A program made the position numbers and the translations under genes. A DNA stretch of 64,000 nucleotides from Homalodisca vitripennis (Eukaryota; Arthropoda; Insecta; Hemiptera; Cicadellidae): positions 181,648,501-181,712,500 of the forward strand of contig NC_060210.1 of the NCBI RefSeq assembly GCF_021130785.1, written 5' to 3'. The stretch's first letter is position 1; each line of letters starts with the position of its first letter. The notes beneath the pieces were generated by a model. The model made no database searches, was not told the origin of the DNA, and worked only from the letters and a program-made list of their open reading frames with translations. This document shows positions 21,647 to 31,926 of the stretch, one piece after another.

Positions 21647-22703
21647 CCCTTTTACTGCCGACGTCCGACATATCGGACGTCGGCATTTTTGCCGAAAACG
21701 CCAACGTCCGATATGTCGGACGTCTGTTTTTTTTATTGTTACTGGCTACTGTTATGTTCAAATGCCGAAATATTCGGTATTTTGGTTGTTTAGGAGGAAA
21801 GGATAATGAAAAAAGCCATTTGAAGAACTTTGGATTTCTATTTTCGTCGTCTTTGACTAGAATTGACGAACTACCTAGACAGCTGTCAAAACCAGATGAT
21901 CGGGTTAGATTACTGAAATTTTCGTTCATTGTTGTTGTTTACAATGTTATCGAAAGTTTTTTGAAGTGTTACTTTTGTTGATCAAGGATAAAATGAGTAA
22001 AAGAGTTACATCTAACTCTCCTGTGAGTGAGGGAACAATAATTAACAGTCTAATCGATGGTGGTGTACAAGTGCAAGACGAACTGAGTGACAATTTCCTT
22101 CAGAATTTGTCAGATTCAGATGCCGAGAACGATTCTGATATTAGTGTTAGGGCTATTGATGACAATCAAAGTGATGTGGATGACACTGATGACGATCCTG
22201 ACTTTATCTTACCATCAGATAATGAGGAGTTATTAGATAGTGAGGGGGATGTGGCACAGATAAGTTTACCTTCAACTTCCACTGGTAGGCCTAGAGGAGG
22301 CCTACCAGTTTTGGGAAAATCCTCATAGTGCAGCTATGTTTCAAGGTAGCACCTTCAAATTTGGTATATGTTCTAAGCAATTGCTCTAGTTTATAATGAT
22401 ATCATGCTCAAAATTTTAGTATAATTTTAAAAATAAATTATCAGATGCCAAACACAATTTTTATTTTTTTATTTATTTTTTATTTACATAATTTTTAAAA
22501 TTAAATAACGAGTTTGTTTCAAATTAAAATTTCTTTTTATTATTTAAAAAACAGCATTTAAATACGAGTAAATAAAGTAAAAATTCATGCAAATCTAATG
22601 AAAAATAAAAAAGATACAGCATTTTTAAATGAATGCACAACAGCGATTTTCCCCCTTGGCAATTTTGACTGGTACGATAAAAAAATGGCCGGCAGTAAAA
22701 GGG
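21647..22703 (+). mobile_element. piggyBac-like element, internally deleted (PB-1)
   Basis: The left end CCCTTTTACTGCCG matches the right end CGGCAGTAAAAGGG as a perfect 14-bp inverted repeat. TTAA is duplicated at 21643-21646 and 22704-22707, the target choice of piggyBac. Two palindromes lie just inside the left end (21658-21683 and 21704-21723). The only coding content is an acidic N-terminal fragment of the transposase. The 1,057-bp length is far below an autonomous element. Confidence 0.9.
21994..22328 (+). pseudogene. N-terminal acidic fragment of a piggyBac-type transposase
   Basis: An ATG at 21994 opens MSKRVTSNSPVSEGT and continues through an Asp/Glu/Ser-rich region (SDSDAENDSDIS, DDTDDDPDF, SDNEELLDSEGD) to a stop at 22328. 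piggyBac-family transposases begin with such an acidic, disordered segment before the RNase H-like DDD domain and the C-terminal zinc ring. Both domains are missing here. The frame ends just after a perfect 12-bp hairpin (22281-22309). It probably encodes nothing functional. Confidence 0.65.
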
Positions 22704-22983
22704 TTAAAGAGAAACGTTTCAGTATTTATAGATAACCTGAATAGCAGTGAGTAACCGCTTTTGAGAAATAGATAAAAGGATTTTCCCAGACAAGTACACT
22801 TCCCTGCAGTACAAAAAAAATCACAGATTGCTAGACAGTCTACCTCTATTCCACTCCACAAATTTCTCTGACATTTTGCCAAGAACTATCTCACACAGTT
22901 TCCTCATATCACCATTTACATATTCTTCAAAAATAGTTAGGCTTACATCTTTTTCTTTTTTTTGTTATTTTTATAATTATAAT

Positions 22984-23566
22984 GGGTAGTGTACAATAAA
23001 CGGATCAGGTTTTTTATATCGAAATTGGCAAACGATAATACTTAATTATAAGCATCGATATAATTAATTGATACTGATTAATTATTTTGAACAATAATTA
23101 ACTTAAATAATATAGCCTATATCAACAGCAGTAAACACTTTTAAATAATACGCATAAGGAAATATATCAATTTTACATAAATAAAATTTGATTATTAAAA
23201 ATGGCAGTCAATTTTAGAATACTACACGAAATTGCTTTGAAAGATGATATATCATGTTTTTCGTGGCTTCATCATGTTGGTCTCGTACCGAAAAACCCAT
23301 TATATGTGAAATTTGTGGAAAAGAAACAACTGTAACTGTGAAATAGCAAATATGGTCATCTTCAGTTTTCCTAATTTTGGTTATAATAATTTGTTTGATC
23401 ACTGTAAATATTAAATTCATATTTTAATTTTAAACATATGATTGTTATTGAGGACTATAAATACTTTTATATCGATTTATAGTCAAGGATTTGAGATGTG
23501 AATATTAGGTATCGATGATTACATTCTTCGATATAAAAAACCTGGTCAGTTTATTGTACCCTACCC
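22984..23566 (+). mobile_element. Merlin-like element, internally deleted (copy C)
   Basis: The left terminus GGGTAGTGTACAATAAACGG pairs with the right terminus (reverse complement GGGTAGGGTACAATAAACTG), and both continue to a T run plus ATATCGAA. The 8-bp flanks ATTATAAT (22976-22983) and ATTATGAT (23567-23574) differ at one base. Same family as 396-1016 and 1186-2562. It keeps the N-terminal part of a transposase. Confidence 0.7.
23201..23355 (+). pseudogene. N-terminal remnant of a Merlin (ISXO2-like) transposase
   Basis: The ATG at 23201 begins MAVNFRILHEIALKDD and continues with CFSWLHHVGLV. The first frame stops at 23333-23335. An adjacent frame reads CEICGKETTVTVK, giving the C-x-x-C pair expected in the N-terminal zinc ribbon after the WL-x-x-x-GL helix of ISXO2-like transposases. 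This implies one frameshift between the two. No DDE domain follows. The assignment is by remembered family pattern. Confidence 0.45.
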
Positions 23567-23575
23567 ATTATGATC

Positions 23576-24346
23576 AGTTGAAGTCATAAGTTAAAATAAA
23601 TTTTTAAATAAAATCCTTGTTTATTAAAATAAATAAAAAATTTAATAAAAAAAGCTTAATAACAAATGTAGGCCGCTTATTAAAGTCTCCCCACCTTTGG
23701 GCTCAGCGGGGTTTGGCCCATTTCTCATTATCTAATTTTGCAGATGTGTTCCTATGTCCATAGTAAATGTATGCTGTACATTTTACCCCCAGACTTCCTC
23801 CTTCTGAAGAGGGCACTATGACACTCTTTTCTAACAGTTTTCCAACAACTGTCAATCAGCTGATGACTAATGGTAAAGGCATTTGTCTATACCGCCTGTG
23901 AATAAAGGTGGCACGGTTGTCTACTGATTTTCTGCTATTATTCTAAAAACGTGCTCATAAATAAAAATGAATTTCTTATAGTTTATATTTGTAATACTAC
24001 GCCTTCTCCGTTGACATCCATCCAAAGGCCGCACACCCACATCTGACCTTGTATTTTTTTTTATAAAATGGGCTTTGGTTACCCAGGGAGATGTAACACG
24101 TTCACAACACAATTATTTATATGCATGATGGTGGTCATTTACTTGCATAATTACCTGGGCAAAAGGAAAGAATTAGCAGTTTTTGTGTTAATAACCCAAG
24201 TATAACAAATTTGTGTTTTCTGTTTTCCCAGTTGCAACTGTGGCACCACCCTAAGCTTGTATGGGTCCTTTGGTATTAGCCCAATCTGCCCCTATCCACT
24301 ACTTGTTATTACATGATATAAGTAAGTTTAGATCAGGTTATCATAA
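23576..24346. other. Gene-free stretch, nothing recognised
   Basis: Contains moderately GC-rich parts (about 23690-23910 and 24230-24300) without a supported reading frame or repeat partner in this window. Confidence 0.5.
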
Positions 24347-24354
24347 ATATGTTC

Positions 24355-25103
24355 GGTACTTTGGGATTATACCGACCACACCAGTATGAAGAACACAAAA
24401 ATATAAATTTATAGAGACAAACATGATAGAACAAAAAAACAACTCTTTAATTACAAACTTACAAGCATTTCCAGGTATTGTGATCGGTATTGTTGTCGCT
24501 GTTATCTTATCTTTCTCGAGAATCCCGATTACGGCAGGCCGCGCGGCATCACATGATTTGCACGGTACATAATTGCCTTTCCATTACAATTCAATTTATC
24601 TTTCTGATAAGCCCCTCTAGAATTTGATATTTTACTGATAGGTACTATCTCGAGGGATGTTTTTCTTTCGTTGACATCATCGCGGGGCAGCACCGAAGGT
24701 GCTGTCGAAGCCCGCGCTGATGGCCGGATGCACTCGCATTTTGGGTGGCGGAATGTGATCAAGAATAAAAACAAGTTTTGAGTGTTTTTTCAATAAAGAG
24801 TTTAGTTTTTGTTTGGTAATGTTTGTTTTTGTTGAATTTTTGTGTTTGGAGAAATGTAGAGGTAAAACACGGAAGTACAATAAAGCGACGCACCAGCTGA
24901 ATGGGCGGCGAGACTCTGCAATCACGTTATCTACTAGACCGCTCGACTTTGACCTCTGTCTGAGGATGGGGAGGGGTTTGCGATAAGACAATTCCTGTTT
25001 TATATTGACGAAATATTGTTCTACGCTAATCTAGTAATCAGTAGAAGCAAAATGTCAAATAACGATTCATGTCTGGGTGTGGTCGGTATAATCCCAAAGT
25101 ACC
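24355..25103. mobile_element. 8-bp-TSD inverted-repeat element family X, copy 3
   Basis: It has the same ends as the copies at 1495 and 3476 (GGTACTTTGGGATTATACCG inverted at the other end). An exact 8-bp target duplication ATATGTTC lies at 24347-24354 and 25104-25111. It includes the internal hairpin with the GCACCGAAGGTG core. It is 749 bp, close to copy 2 (751 bp), and by eye very similar in sequence. No coding content is supported. Confidence 0.9.
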
Positions 25104-25144
25104 ATATGTTCCTAATAATGTTCAAGTTAAACTCTAAGAACGCT

Positions 25145-25250
25145 CACGTGATCTGAGCTTGAATTTTGGTAATTTCTTGAGAGATGTTTTTCTTTTTTCA
25201 CCAGAAGTACGGGGTGGTGCCACCAAAGCCCGCACTGATGGTCAGTGGAA
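25145..25250 (+). repeat. Interspersed repeat related to family X interior (unit 1 of 3)
   Basis: Shares GATCTGAGCTTGAATTTTGG, a GAGATGTTTTTC run and GCACTGATGG with the sequence at 29190-29283 (opposite strand), and more weakly with 27955-28105. The second half also resembles the interior of element family X (GAGGGATGTTTTTCTTTC ... CCCGCGCTGATGGCC). The pieces look like decayed members of one larger repeat. Confidence 0.5.
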
Positions 25251-26300
25251 TTTCCGATTGGTACTTTTCCGATCTCAGATTACGTGCCTGATGTTCCCAA
25301 CTTTTCTGACGTTAGATCATGTTTAATTTTAGGTTTTATCTCAATTAGTCCAGTAATCTTGGGGACAGGGAGGTATCGAGAGTTTTTTCGATTGGGAAGG
25401 ATAACAAACTGAGGAAGGAATAACAGGATTGTTAACATTCATTCGAGAATTTTAACGAAAAGATTATGTTTGGTCCTTTTTTCTGTTTTTGTCATTTTGG
25501 CCACAGTTCTAACTTTATGGAGAAGTTTATATTCATCGTTTCTACTTCCATGGTGAAGATTATTGATAATTTTTCCTTTTTTATAGTGGTCTGTTAACTA
25601 TTGTGCAATTTCTTTCAGCATCTCGTCATTGCCATTACTGATTGGTTGGATTTAGTTGCATAATAATTATAGAAATAGACTTTATTTCTTTTGTGGTGCT
25701 AGAGATTGGGATTTTTGTGCATATTCAATGTAAAAGTCAGTGTTGAGAGAGCTCTTTAAAGTAGGTATACTACTTAATATCGTGTCAGAATGGATAGAAA
25801 AGATGTTTTATTTTACTTCGTAATATGAATTTAAATGGTTTGTGCATTGTCAGCCATTGCCTTGCTATATACACAGTCTGTATATGTATCAGTGTTATGG
25901 TCAGTTGAGTTTGTAATATTTTTAGCTTCCTGCATTAGTAACTAGCCTTTTGGAATTTTATACTTTACTGATTAATACTCTTGACAGATTTTTTTCACCT
26001 GTCACAATCTGGAGGCATTACTTAGTCCGTTGGACTTTAATGCCCTGTACGAGATTAAAAACAGTTTCTTCTTTCCAAAATTTAATTTTTATCTGTTGTT
26101 TTTAATATTATTGTGCTTCTCCATAATCTTAAGCATTATTTTCTTTTTGAAAAAAAAAAAAAAAAAACAACAAATATTGTGATGTGGCTAAAGTAAACAT
26201 TTACCAAATTATCTACATAACATGAATTCTGTACATTAAGCATTTATATTTTTCATACCTAAATATATGCATTGCAAGGACGAATTGCTATGTTTTTTTC
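25251..26300. other. Gene-free stretch with decayed repeat pieces and an A-run
   Basis: About 25975-26045 again resembles the family X interior (TTTACTGATTAATACTCTTGACAG, then TCTGGAGGCATTA). An 18-base A run ends at about 26167. Nothing else is supported. Confidence 0.45.
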
Positions 26301-26302
26301 TT

Positions 26303-26500
26303 TTAAAAAAAATGTGTTTCAATGTATCTTTTTTTCAAAACCCCGCCAAAAAATAGTTATCCTCCCAATTTACTTTTAATTGGGTTAGAAAACTATCGAA
26401 CAATGTGGCAAGATGTGTAGGATTAGAAGTTTTTGTACTCGGAAGTAAAAATGTTCAGTTTGTTTTCTCAAAAAATAGACATTGAAACAAGTTTTTTTAA
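26303..26500. repeat. Inverted repeat, arms about 39 bp, roughly 200 bp across
   Basis: 26303-26341 (with TGTTTCAATGT flanked by A and T runs) is about 80% complementary to 26462-26500 (with ACATTGAAACA). It may be a small fold-back element. No target duplication was identified. Confidence 0.55.
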
Positions 26501-26714
26501 ATGGTGGTAATTAGACAACTTTTATAAAATGGGGGTCCTTTTTAGACATAGTCAACATGGATTTTTGTCATGATTTTCATGGTTAGATATTTAGGAGTTT
26601 ACACTATACAGAGGCCATTCTGTCCATATCTACTACTTGTAATACATTACTAACAGTAACAAAGTTAAAGTTTATATAATTTATGAGCCATATGCAATGG
26701 TCTTTGAGCTCACT

Positions 26715-26717
<3 letters not shown>

Positions 26718-26760
<43 letters not shown>

Positions 26761-26775
26761 ACCTAACCTAACCTA

Positions 26776-26815
<40 letters not shown>
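26718..26815. repeat. (TA)n block split by insect telomere-type (CCTAA)3
   Basis: Two runs of TA, about 18-20 units each, flank the motif ACACAACCTAACCTAACC plus TAACCT (26757-26779), which contains three CCTAA pentamers plus CCT. TTAGG/CCTAA is the canonical telomeric repeat of most insects. Here it is interstitial and very short. Confidence 0.8.
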
Positions 26816-26819
<4 letters not shown>

Positions 26820-26872
26820 TAACAATAAAATTATATTAGTCAAACATAAAAAACTCATAACATTCTGTTTAA

Positions 26873-27831
26873 CACGTTCGCTGCGGGCGGTAACTCTGGT
26901 TACCGCTGCTACGCTGTGCTAGGTGCAGGCGGTAACTGTGGTTACCAAGAGCCTTTGTTCTGAAATGAGGTCAGTGTGCGGCCAGCACTCGAGCTATCAC
27001 AACGATGTATTTCTCACTCCTCTGGAGGTACTTTTCCCGCATTTTTATGCACTTTGTTTTCACAATAGACTTTTTCATTATTTTTAATGATTCTAAAAGT
27101 TTTTATAGTAGTAAGTGATTATGCAACACAATGCATCTTCCCCCGGGACCAAGTGGTGTACAATAACCAAGTTCAAAGCGTACAACAGAGCCAGTATTGA
27201 GTTCAAATGACGAGGATGACAACATGGACGATGTGGAGTACCAGATGGACTCGGAAGTTGAGGATCCTGATTACGAGACCAACCCATACCAATGGAGCGC
27301 TCACAACTGTATTGCAATACATTTTTATAAACCTATGTACTACAATATTTTTTGTATCATTTCAAGCAAACATTTAAATATATTTTATTATAATTACTCA
27401 CCACATATTTGTAAATAATAACTGAATTTGAGTTAGTCAGTGGAAATTTATATAAACTTTTTCACATTTTTATAAACTTTTACATTTATGTTGGTTTTCA
27501 CATTTACGTATAAATATTGTTTGTGTTTGTCTAAAACGAATAAAATACAGTTTACTTAGCTACAAGGTATTCATCTTGAATATTCCCACTGCTATAAAAG
27601 GGCGTTCCCTAGTGCGAGCGGTAACTAGAGTTACCAGGAGAGTTACCTCAGGAGCTAGCGGTAACCACAGTTATCGCATTCCCAAAACTGTAGAAAGTGA
27701 CAACTTTTGTGACTTCTGAGTAATTTTCATATATTATTTCTATCATATTTCATCCAAAAGTAAGTAAAAATATATTTTAAAATTTTCAGCATATAGGGAA
27801 CTCTATATAGGGATTTTTAGCAGCGAACGTG
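26873..27831 (+). mobile_element. piggyBac-like element, internally deleted (PB-2)
   Basis: The ends CACGTTCGCTGC and GCAGCGAACGTG form a 12-bp inverted repeat. TTAA flanks both sides (26869-26872 and 27832-27835). Four GCGGTAAC-N4-GTTACCGC-type palindromes lie near the ends, two per side (26887-26906, 26929-26946, 27618-27635, 27658-27677). An acidic transposase fragment lies at about 27170-27300. The element is 959 bp and non-autonomous. Confidence 0.9.
27170..27300 (+). pseudogene. Acidic N-terminal fragment of a piggyBac-type transposase
   Basis: The plus-strand frame reads KRTTEPVLSSNDEDDNMDD and SEVEDPDYETN, then loses its character. The first ATG in it is at about 27224. The Asp/Glu-rich run is the usual start of piggyBac-like transposases. 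The catalytic domain is deleted. Confidence 0.5.
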
Positions 27832-27954
27832 TTAATAAACCAACCACAGTATAAAGAATTCATAGTATTTTACTTTTGACAGTAAAACTAAAGATCTACA
27901 ACACATGATACGTACGTGTGGTTAAGTTATTAAGTCTGAACAAAACAACCTTTA

Positions 27955-28105
27955 CAAGCGCTTGCATGATCTGAGACGTAATCTGGTTTTCTGAGTTGAA
28001 GGCGTCACCAAATCTTGCAATGATGGCCAGGGGCATTTCCAATCGGTAATTCACTGACCTCAGATCACGTGTCAGATCATTCAACATGATCTGACATCAG
28101 AAATA
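27955..28105 (+). repeat. Interspersed repeat unit 2 of 3
   Basis: Shares ATGATCTGAG, GATGGCCAG, ATTTCC[AG]AT[CT]GGTA and CTCAGAT[CT]ACGTG with 25145-25300. Diverged, with no coding content supported. Confidence 0.4.
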
Positions 28106-28754
28106 TATCAATCAGTAATGCCACTGGACTGCAGTATAATAAGCAGCCACCAACACAATGGGATGATGATTATCGAATGATATTGGAATTATCGATAGTC
28201 CTTTGGATGACTAAAAGCAAAATGTTAGACCAAATAAATAATTGATATTTCAAAGAACAAAATTGTTTTGCTAGTTTTCAATTTTAGAAATTAGTGTGTA
28301 AATATTTATAATTTACAAATTAAAATGTAATATATAATTACAACAAAACAATAACATTTACTTACCTTTTGTATTTCAAGGATAAAAAACAAAGAAGACA
28401 CGTACGTCACCGTTAGTCAATAACAACAGATGTCATTAGTCGATAACAAAACACATGATTTTAATTTTGAACGAAGATGTCAAGTTGAATTACGTTTTAG
28501 GCTCTAAAAATGTTAATATAGAGAAGCCATCTTTTAATATGTAAAAGAAATTTTTTTTCAGATTACGTAAAATAACTATACTTTATTAGTTTGTTTGAGC
28601 AGCGTAGTACTTACATTACTTACTTTAGCCAATCTGAAATGGTATTTCTGCAGGTACTGATGCCATCTAAACTATATTCATTAATTAAATAGTTTGATTT
28701 CAACAAAAATACCACATGATTTTTGCTATAATCATAGTACTAAATTTAGAATGT

Positions 28755-28982
28755 TCATAAAGTCTTCCTAAGTGCGTTTTTTGCAACATCCTGCTTGTTC
28801 TGACTTTTCTTGCAGTGAAACACTATTTGATTTCCACCTTTAATTCTAGTTTTCATTTCCTCACTACAAACAGGATAATTCAGATTTAGCTCCTTTTCTT
28901 GCAGCCATTTAAAACATTGCTCAGTGTTTATACATTTTGAGCCAATATTTGCATATTCATCAACATTGCTCTTGTTTTTCAC
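28755..28982 (-). pseudogene. Possible N-terminal fragment of an ISXO2-like transposase
   Basis: A 75-codon minus-strand frame with QCFKWLQEKELNLNYPVC followed by SEEM and a later IVFHCKK. The order WLQ-x-x-x-L, C-x-x-x-x-M, then hydrophobic-C is the N-terminal zinc-ribbon pattern of ISXO2/Merlin transposases. There is no DDE domain and no terminal repeats were found, so it is either a relic or an unrelated small frame. Confidence 0.35.
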
Positions 28983-28997
28983 TAACCTTCTCCTACA

Positions 28998-29085
28998 TAA
29001 ACGAAATAACAGCTGGTAATGACGTCACTAACAAGAGCTAGTAATGACATTACTGATCTAAATAAAGAAAGCTGGCAATGATTAA
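28998..29085. repeat. Three short tandem units AGCTGGTAATGACGTCACTA
   Basis: AGCTGGTAATGACGTCACTA, AGCTAGTAATGACATTACTG and AGCTGGCAATGATTA follow one another at about 25-35 bp intervals. The first contains a perfect CRE core TGACGTCA. Confidence 0.5.
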
Positions 29086-29189
29086 TTATGAATATGTATA
29101 GGTCAAATGTTGTATTCAATTGTATCAATATTTAAAATCAATAATCATAATCCGTATTGGTGGCCACTTATCATACTGTAGCCTATTCC

Positions 29190-29283
29190 ACCATCAGTAC
29201 AGGTTTCGGTGGCCCTGCACTACTGGCAAAAGAAGAAAACCATCCGTAAAGATTGTACCCAAATTCAAGCTCAGATCATGTAA
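29190..29283 (-). repeat. Interspersed repeat unit 3 of 3 (inverted)
   Basis: The reverse complement contains ATGATCTGAGCTTGAATTTG and CCACCGAAACCTGTACTGATGG, matching 25145-25250. Just after it, GACATAGTCAACATGGATTT is shared in direct orientation with about 26546. Confidence 0.5.
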
Positions 29284-29349
29284 CCGTTTGTAAAGGACAT
29301 AGTCAACATGGATTTTTAATGACCTCTGCTTATATATTTGGATACTTAA

Positions 29350-30584
29350 GTATTAACTTTTATATTGGTGTTTGATACCATTCATATTATCATAATGTGT
29401 TATTCTAAATGACAAAGTACCAAATTTGATCTTAACTCTTAACAGTGTTAACGAAACATGGTGAATTAAAATTTGTTCCAGAAGCAGCTGTTTACCACTG
29501 AGTGCAAAATCAGATTTAACTTCTGTATTGTATTGGGCATAGAGATTGCCAGTCTATGAATTTCCTTGGTCACCAATATATTACTAAAATTCCTTATAAA
29601 TTCTACTGTGAGGAGTTTGCAGATTTTATTATGAATTTCAAATCTCTATTACAATTATACAGTTTTATGTCCATACAGACTTCATTACATTTTTGTCAAG
29701 TTATTAATGTCTAAAATAGTAATATTTTGCTTTTTGTCTACTCCTCTCTGTATAAATGCCCATACTTAAGTAAAAACTCTGGCATAACAAGTTGTACATT
29801 CTGGATTTCAAATTAAAATAGTTGATTAGAATTACTTACTTTTCTACCTCATAACTTGACATGTCTATATACTTGTATAAAAATCACAATGATTGCTACT
29901 AAAATAAAAGCCCCTTAACTTGCTTTTATAAAAAAAAGAATATTCTAACCTATTAAGCATAAACTAATATTTTTTTCATCTCAATAGCTTAGAAAGTACT
30001 AGATGTCCAACCTTCTTAGAATATTCTAGTATATTCACAAACTTTTCACCTTAAACATAGATCATTCTAAATAGCAGTTAATTCAACTTCAATCAGTTTG
30101 TTTAAGAATGTATTCTGTGATTTTCTCGTTGCCGTCAGGGTTACCTGTAAGAACAGTGTGAAAATGATCACTAATGCTCTATCACATGCACTATCATTGA
30201 ACCTGATGTTGCCTATATAGAAGTCTGTAGGCCAGTTCATTCTGAATATAACATATGGAAAGAAAAAGATTAAATTTTTGTAGCTCTTTGAATAACGCTC
30301 AGGTAATAATACAAGAGAAAGTTATGTTATATTTTATAATAAACGTCTACGTAAGATGGAACTGGGATTTTATACTGATATTTGTTATGTCCGTTTTGAT
30401 AAAAGTTTGGGATTGAAAGAGTAAATAAACAATGGTGAAAATGTTATTTCAATAGTTTAATATTGATGTTAAGATTATGTAAGACTGGAATCATAACACT
30501 AGTATTATATACTTAATGGAGTTATTTTAGTTATCTAATATGTTGTTCTATTATGAATGTTTTAATAGCTTATTCATTTTTCAG
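29350..30584. other. Gene-free stretch upstream of the MYCBP exon
   Basis: A+T-rich and presumably intronic if the first MYCBP exon lies further left. I looked for a short start exon ending in TAYAAG followed by GT and did not find a convincing one here. Confidence 0.45.
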
Positions 30585-30706
30585 CCACTTGACTCCAAAA
30601 GAGAAGAATTCCGGAAATATCTGGAAAAAGCTGGAGCAATGGATGCTTTAACTAAAGTTTTAGTTATGCTTTATGATGAACCAGAAAAACCTGCAGATGC
30701 GCTGGA
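30585..30706 (+). CDS. MYCBP: MYCBP (c-Myc-binding protein, AMY-1) internal exon
   Basis: A polypyrimidine tract and TTTTTCAG precede 30585, and the exon ends at 30706 before GTATCC. It encodes 40 complete codons from PLDSKREEFRKYLEK through DALTKVLVMLYDEPEKP to DALE. It splits the Glu codon (GA|A) with the exon at 33053, so the intron is phase 2. The sequence matches the N-terminal helical half of MYCBP, a small conserved adaptor that binds the Myc N terminus and A-kinase anchoring proteins and is found in nucleus, cytoplasm and cilia/sperm. The start codon and about five residues must come from an upstream exon that I did not find. Confidence 0.9.
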
Positions 30707-31260
30707 GTATCCTTTACTTACACTATCAATCACAGTTAATTTTGTACGGTTACACAATATTTGAATTTAAAATTGTTTTACTATTATTTTATGGTAATGT
30801 CCTGTTTTACTAATGGGAGTTGATAAATGGCCAAGAAAACTATAGTACAAGGGTAGTGAACAGCCTGCACCCTTTATTGGTATGTTACTAGTGTCTTTAC
30901 CCTTTGACTGGTAACACCAAAAGTTGCTATAAGCATGCTTTGTATCACCAGCAGTAATGCAGATCGCTCCTCTAGAATTGTTCCACCGCAAAACAATTTA
31001 TATAAAATGTCACAAGAAAAACTTGAGACTAGTTTTTTTTAAGTGACTGTTGTGATGATGAGAACTATTTAATAATGGTGCTAGGTCACAAGATGGATGT
31101 GCTGTGAGTGACATGTTTTTATCCCAGACTGCTTTTGAACCTTTCACACCAACAAATATAAGTAATACATCTTGTCTATTATATGTATACAAATTTGCTA
31201 ACAAATATTAATTTCCACTTATAACGTAGCTATGGTGGGAGGGTTAATTCATTACCAATT

Positions 31261-31762
31261 TTGAGTTCAGCTCCATTTCACCTTCCACTTAGTGCACCAA
31301 CTGAAATCAGTTGTACAACTGAGGAGACAATGAAAACACCTCTTTATTTAGATTATAATTTTTTGTATCTAGAGGGAAAGAGACAAAAGTCTCTGCACAT
31401 TGTCCTGAAAAGACCTTTGCGTCTCCCTTACTTAAAGTTAGATGTTGCCCTTAGAATTTGAGACTTACAGAATCCTATCAAATTTGAGGGCTCCTGTTCT
31501 CTGATGTCCTTAGGGCTGAGCAGATACTGCTCCTTTGGCTTGATTTTTATGAGCCTTATGGCGCATGATTCTATTACAATAACTTCCACTTAGAAGACCA
31601 TGACATGTTTTCCCAGGGGCACTGCTAAAATTACTCCTGGTCTTGTACCAGAAAATATAGATTACACTTGATTTTGTAATGTAGATGTCTCTGATGTCCA
31701 AACGATGCGGAGTTAATAAGCTTTGTTGCACTAAGTGGAAGGAGAAATGGAGCTGATCTCAA
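31261..31762. mobile_element. Inverted-repeat element in the MYCBP intron
   Basis: The left arm TTGAGTTCAGCTCCATTTCA, continuing to CTTCCACTTAGTGCA, matches the reverse complement of the right arm (ends TGCACTAAG...GAGCTGATCTCAA) over about 39 bp with few mismatches. Internal GATGTCTCTGATGTC and AACGATG recur at 37155. No target duplication is clear and no transposase is present, so the superfamily is unknown. Confidence 0.65.
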
Positions 31763-31926
31763 CATTCACAAATATTGATTTGTCCTATTATTGTCTATTA
31801 TATATATTTTTAATTTATCAAAACAATATTTAAAATCAATTTTAAATAATGTAATTTTGTTTTTTTGCTTTATCAAACTCAATAATATAAAATTAAAAAA
31901 TAATGTATGGATATAAAACAAATTAA

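Noticed and set aside
27555..27566. First exon of MYCBP ending AGCTACAAG before GTATTC
   Set aside because: No in-frame ATG precedes it, and it lies inside the piggyBac-like element PB-2.
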